From positions 2,914,001 to 2,978,000 of the forward strand of contig NZ_CP102486.1 in the NCBI RefSeq assembly GCF_026261605.1: a stretch of 64,000 nucleotides of DNA. The letters are read 5' to 3'. Positions 62,134 to 64,000 of the stretch are shown here, in pieces. A model generated the notes under the pieces. The model was not told the origin of the DNA. It saw nothing but the letters and a program-made list of their open reading frames with translations, and ran no database searches. Positions within the stretch are counted from its first letter, which is position 1. Each line of letters starts with the position of its first letter. The DNA is from Dechloromonas sp. A34 (GTDB lineage: Bacteria > Pseudomonadota > Gammaproteobacteria > Burkholderiales > Rhodocyclaceae). The position numbers and the translations under genes were made by a program.

Positions 62134-64000
62134 ATGGTTTTAATTGACAGGCCAAAAGAGAACTTAATTCTGGCGGCGCTCGCCGGCGCTCAGTATGAGC
62201 GGCTGGTCGACAATCTCGAATTCATCCAGCTCGAACCGGGGCAGGTTCTCTACGACGCGGGAGATCGTCCGGGATATCTCTATTTCCCGACGACTTCGAT
62301 TGTTTCGCTGGTGTTCACCACGATCAACGGTTCGACGGCAGAGTTGGCGATTGCCGGCAATGACGGGCTGGTTGGCGTTCCGATGGTTCTCGGCGGGCAA
62401 ACCACGACCCATCGCGCCGTCGTGCAATGTGGCGGTCATACCTATCGGCTGAGGGCCGACCTGGCCCGCTGGGAGCTGGATCAGCCGGGCGGATTGCAGC
62501 AACTATCATTGCGCTACACCCAGGCCTTGATGACCCAGATGGCCCAGAGTGTCGTCTGCAATCGGCACCATTCGATCAAGCAGCAGCTATGCCGCTGGCT
62601 CTTGCTAAGCCTGGACCGTCTGCCGGGCAACCAGCTCAACATGACGCAGGAACTGATCGCCGGCATGCTCGGCGTGCGGCGCGAGGCGGTAACCGAGGCC
62701 GCAGGGAAGCTGCAGGCCGCCGGCCTGATTCAATACAGCCGGGGCCGGATCACGGTTATCGACCGGGCCGGTATCGAGGCGCAAGTCTGTGAGTGTTACG
62801 CCGTGGTGAAGGGCGAACTGGATCGCCTGTCTCGACTGGCACCGGATGAGGAGGCCAGTGACCGGGTCCGGCCGAACCTGGCGCCCCTGCGTCAGCGGGC
62901 CGAGTTGCAGCTCCAGGAAACCGGGCCGCCGGAGTTGGGCCAGGAGACTGATGCCGTACGGCTGTTGCATGAGCTCCAGGTCCATCAGATCGAACTTGAA
63001 ATCCAGCTTGAAGAACTGCGCAGCATCAGTGGCGAGGCTTGTGCACTGCGCGACCGCTACGCCGACATCTATGATTTCGCGCCGGTCAGCTATTTCACGC
63101 TGAGTGCTCAAGGCACCATTCTCGATCTCAATCTTGCCGCCGCCATCCTGCTCGGCATCAAGCGCTCAGAGCAACGCAAGCATCGCTTCGCGGCCTTTGT
63201 CGCAACGTCATGCCTGAGCGAATTCAACTCTTTTCTCACCGGCGTTCTGAGCGGCCGCAGCAAGAAGGTATGCGAAATTACGCTGCTGCCAACCCGGCAG
63301 CGTCCGCAGGCGAGCATCAGAATCGAGGCCGTCTCGGACGAGAACGGTCAGGAGTGCCGGATGGTGGCGATCGATGTCTCCGCGGAAAGGCAAGCCGAAA
63401 AGCTGCTGGCGGATCGGGAGCACTACCTGCGCACCTTGCTCGACAACTTCCCGTTCATGGCCTGGCTGAAAGACGACCAGGGGCATTTCCTGGCTGCTAA
63501 TCGGGCTTTTTCTTCCGCTGGGCTGGAGGAGGACGAGTGGGCTGATGATCAAGCCGTGCTGGCCGGCGGTTCCAGCCAGCCGGTGGAGTCGATGATCGAA
63601 ACGGACGGACTGCGTCGGTGGTTCGAGATATATCAGGCGCCGGTCCAGTCGGGGGACTTGTTGGGGACGGTTGGTTTTTCGCGGGACATCACCGAGCGCA
63701 AGGAGCTCGAGCTGGCATTACAGGATAGCAATGCCTTGAAGCGCTCGATCCTGAATTCCGTGCCGACGGCGATTGCCGTCGTCGATGGCGATGGCGTGAT
63801 TCTCGTGGTCAACGACCATTGGCGCGAATTTTCACGGGAAAACGGTATTGATCCGGGTAGTGCTGCGCCGCACACCGATGTCGGCGCCAATTACCTCGCC
63901 GTCTGCCAGGCCGGCATCGATGCCATGTCTCCTGGCGCACTGGCTGCCTACGACGGCATTCAGGCCGTCCTCAACGGAAAGTTGCCGAGCTTTCGCATGG
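62134..64000 (+). CDS. Crp/Fnr-type regulator fused to PAS domains, partial
   Basis: 622 codons from ATG 62134 (RBS AGGGGAGCAC), open at the right edge. The N-terminal beta roll (NDGLVGVPMVLGGQTTTH) and HTH (LNMTQELIAGMLGVRREAVT) are near-identical to the gene at 17993, then a coiled coil ([20 protein letters not shown]), PAS (about 320-425), PAS (about 435-525) and the start of a third. What follows (GGDEF, kinase or other) is outside the window. With identical recognition residues, the two proteins should bind the same DNA palindrome but sense through different PAS domains. Confidence 0.87.
   Translation, partial: MVLIDRPKENLILAALAGAQYERLVDNLEFIQLEPGQVLYDAGDRPGYLYFPTTSIVSLVFTTINGSTAELAIAGNDGLVGVPMVLGGQTTTHRAVVQCGGHTYRLRADLARWELDQPGGLQQLSLRYTQALMTQMAQSVVCNRHHSIKQQLCRWLLLSLDRLPGNQLNMTQELIAGMLGVRREAVTEAAGKLQAAGLIQYSRGRITVIDRAGIEAQVCECYAVVKGELDRLSRLAPDEEASDRVRPNLAPLRQRAELQLQETGPPELGQETDAVRLLHELQVHQIELEIQLEELRSISGEACALRDRYADIYDFAPVSYFTLSAQGTILDLNLAAAILLGIKRSEQRKHRFAAFVATSCLSEFNSFLTGVLSGRSKKVCEITLLPTRQRPQASIRIEAVSDENGQECRMVAIDVSAERQAEKLLADREHYLRTLLDNFPFMAWLKDDQGHFLAANRAFSSAGLEEDEWADDQAVLAGGSSQPVESMIETDGLRRWFEIYQAPVQSGDLLGTVGFSRDITERKELELALQDSNALKRSILNSVPTAIAVVDGDGVILVVNDHWREFSRENGIDPGSAAPHTDVGANYLAVCQAGIDAMSPGALAAYDGIQAVLNGKLPSFRM

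Overview
The window reads as a high-GC betaproteobacterial chromosome segment, most like the Rhodocyclaceae/Azonexaceae group (Dechloromonas/Azonexus type). This is judged from protein resemblance only: PilJ-type sensor, DUF808, ParE, RIO kinase, Mla-type lipid transporter, phasin and many PAS/GGDEF/EAL/CheB-CheR signalling proteins. I saw no rRNA, tRNA, CRISPR array, insertion sequence or prophage.

Layout. 1-17.7 kb is mostly core and signalling genes: a B12-binding radical-SAM-like protein cut by the left edge, a PilJ-domain exported protein, a patatin lipoprotein, a RIO kinase, a kaiC-kaiB-PAS/GAF/GGDEF/EAL/REC operon, phospholipase A1, parE, DUF808, a GDSL esterase and a CheB-CheR-PAS fusion. 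17.7-62 kb is a stress and envelope region: two Crp-HTH-PAS fusion regulators near its ends (one with a degenerate GGDEF, one cut by the right edge), a second phospholipase A1, a VIT transporter, many small exported proteins or lipoproteins (collagen-like, glycine zipper, SYLF, BON, CHRD, Spy/CpxP-like, beta/gamma-crystallin), OsmC, PRC-barrel, an exported truncated hemoglobin, cardiolipin synthase, formaldehyde detoxification (frmA-fghA), a four-gene Mla-type operon, the oxidative pentose phosphate genes gnd-zwf-pgl, phosphoketolase-transaldolase, and a phasin.

Main discovery. About twenty intergenic regions in this second part carry the same 18-bp palindrome, TGTGYGNNNNCGNACAKA, which has Crp/Fnr half-site spacing. 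In nearly all cases it lies at one fixed distance from a -10-like hexamer (palindrome centre 29.5 bp before the hexamer), the class II activator position of -41.5. Both Crp-PAS genes carry the site in their own promoters and have almost identical recognition helices, so they are the obvious candidate regulators. Two of these promoters drive no protein gene. Each points at a near-identical small RNA of about 80 nt (20639-20719 plus, 40650-40728 minus): a 9-bp 5' hairpin with a C-rich loop (CCCCACCCCC), then an intrinsic terminator, with the predicted start on the first base of the hairpin. I do not recognise this RNA family.

Sequence quality. Five genes (kaiB, the mlaD-like gene, the STAS-MlaE permease, the Spy/CpxP-like gene and an FMN-reductase-family gene) are each broken by one missing G/C base, usually in or beside a homopolymer, while the downstream frame stays intact. 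This looks like systematic base undercalling more than five real pseudogenes, so these genes should be read as probably intact.
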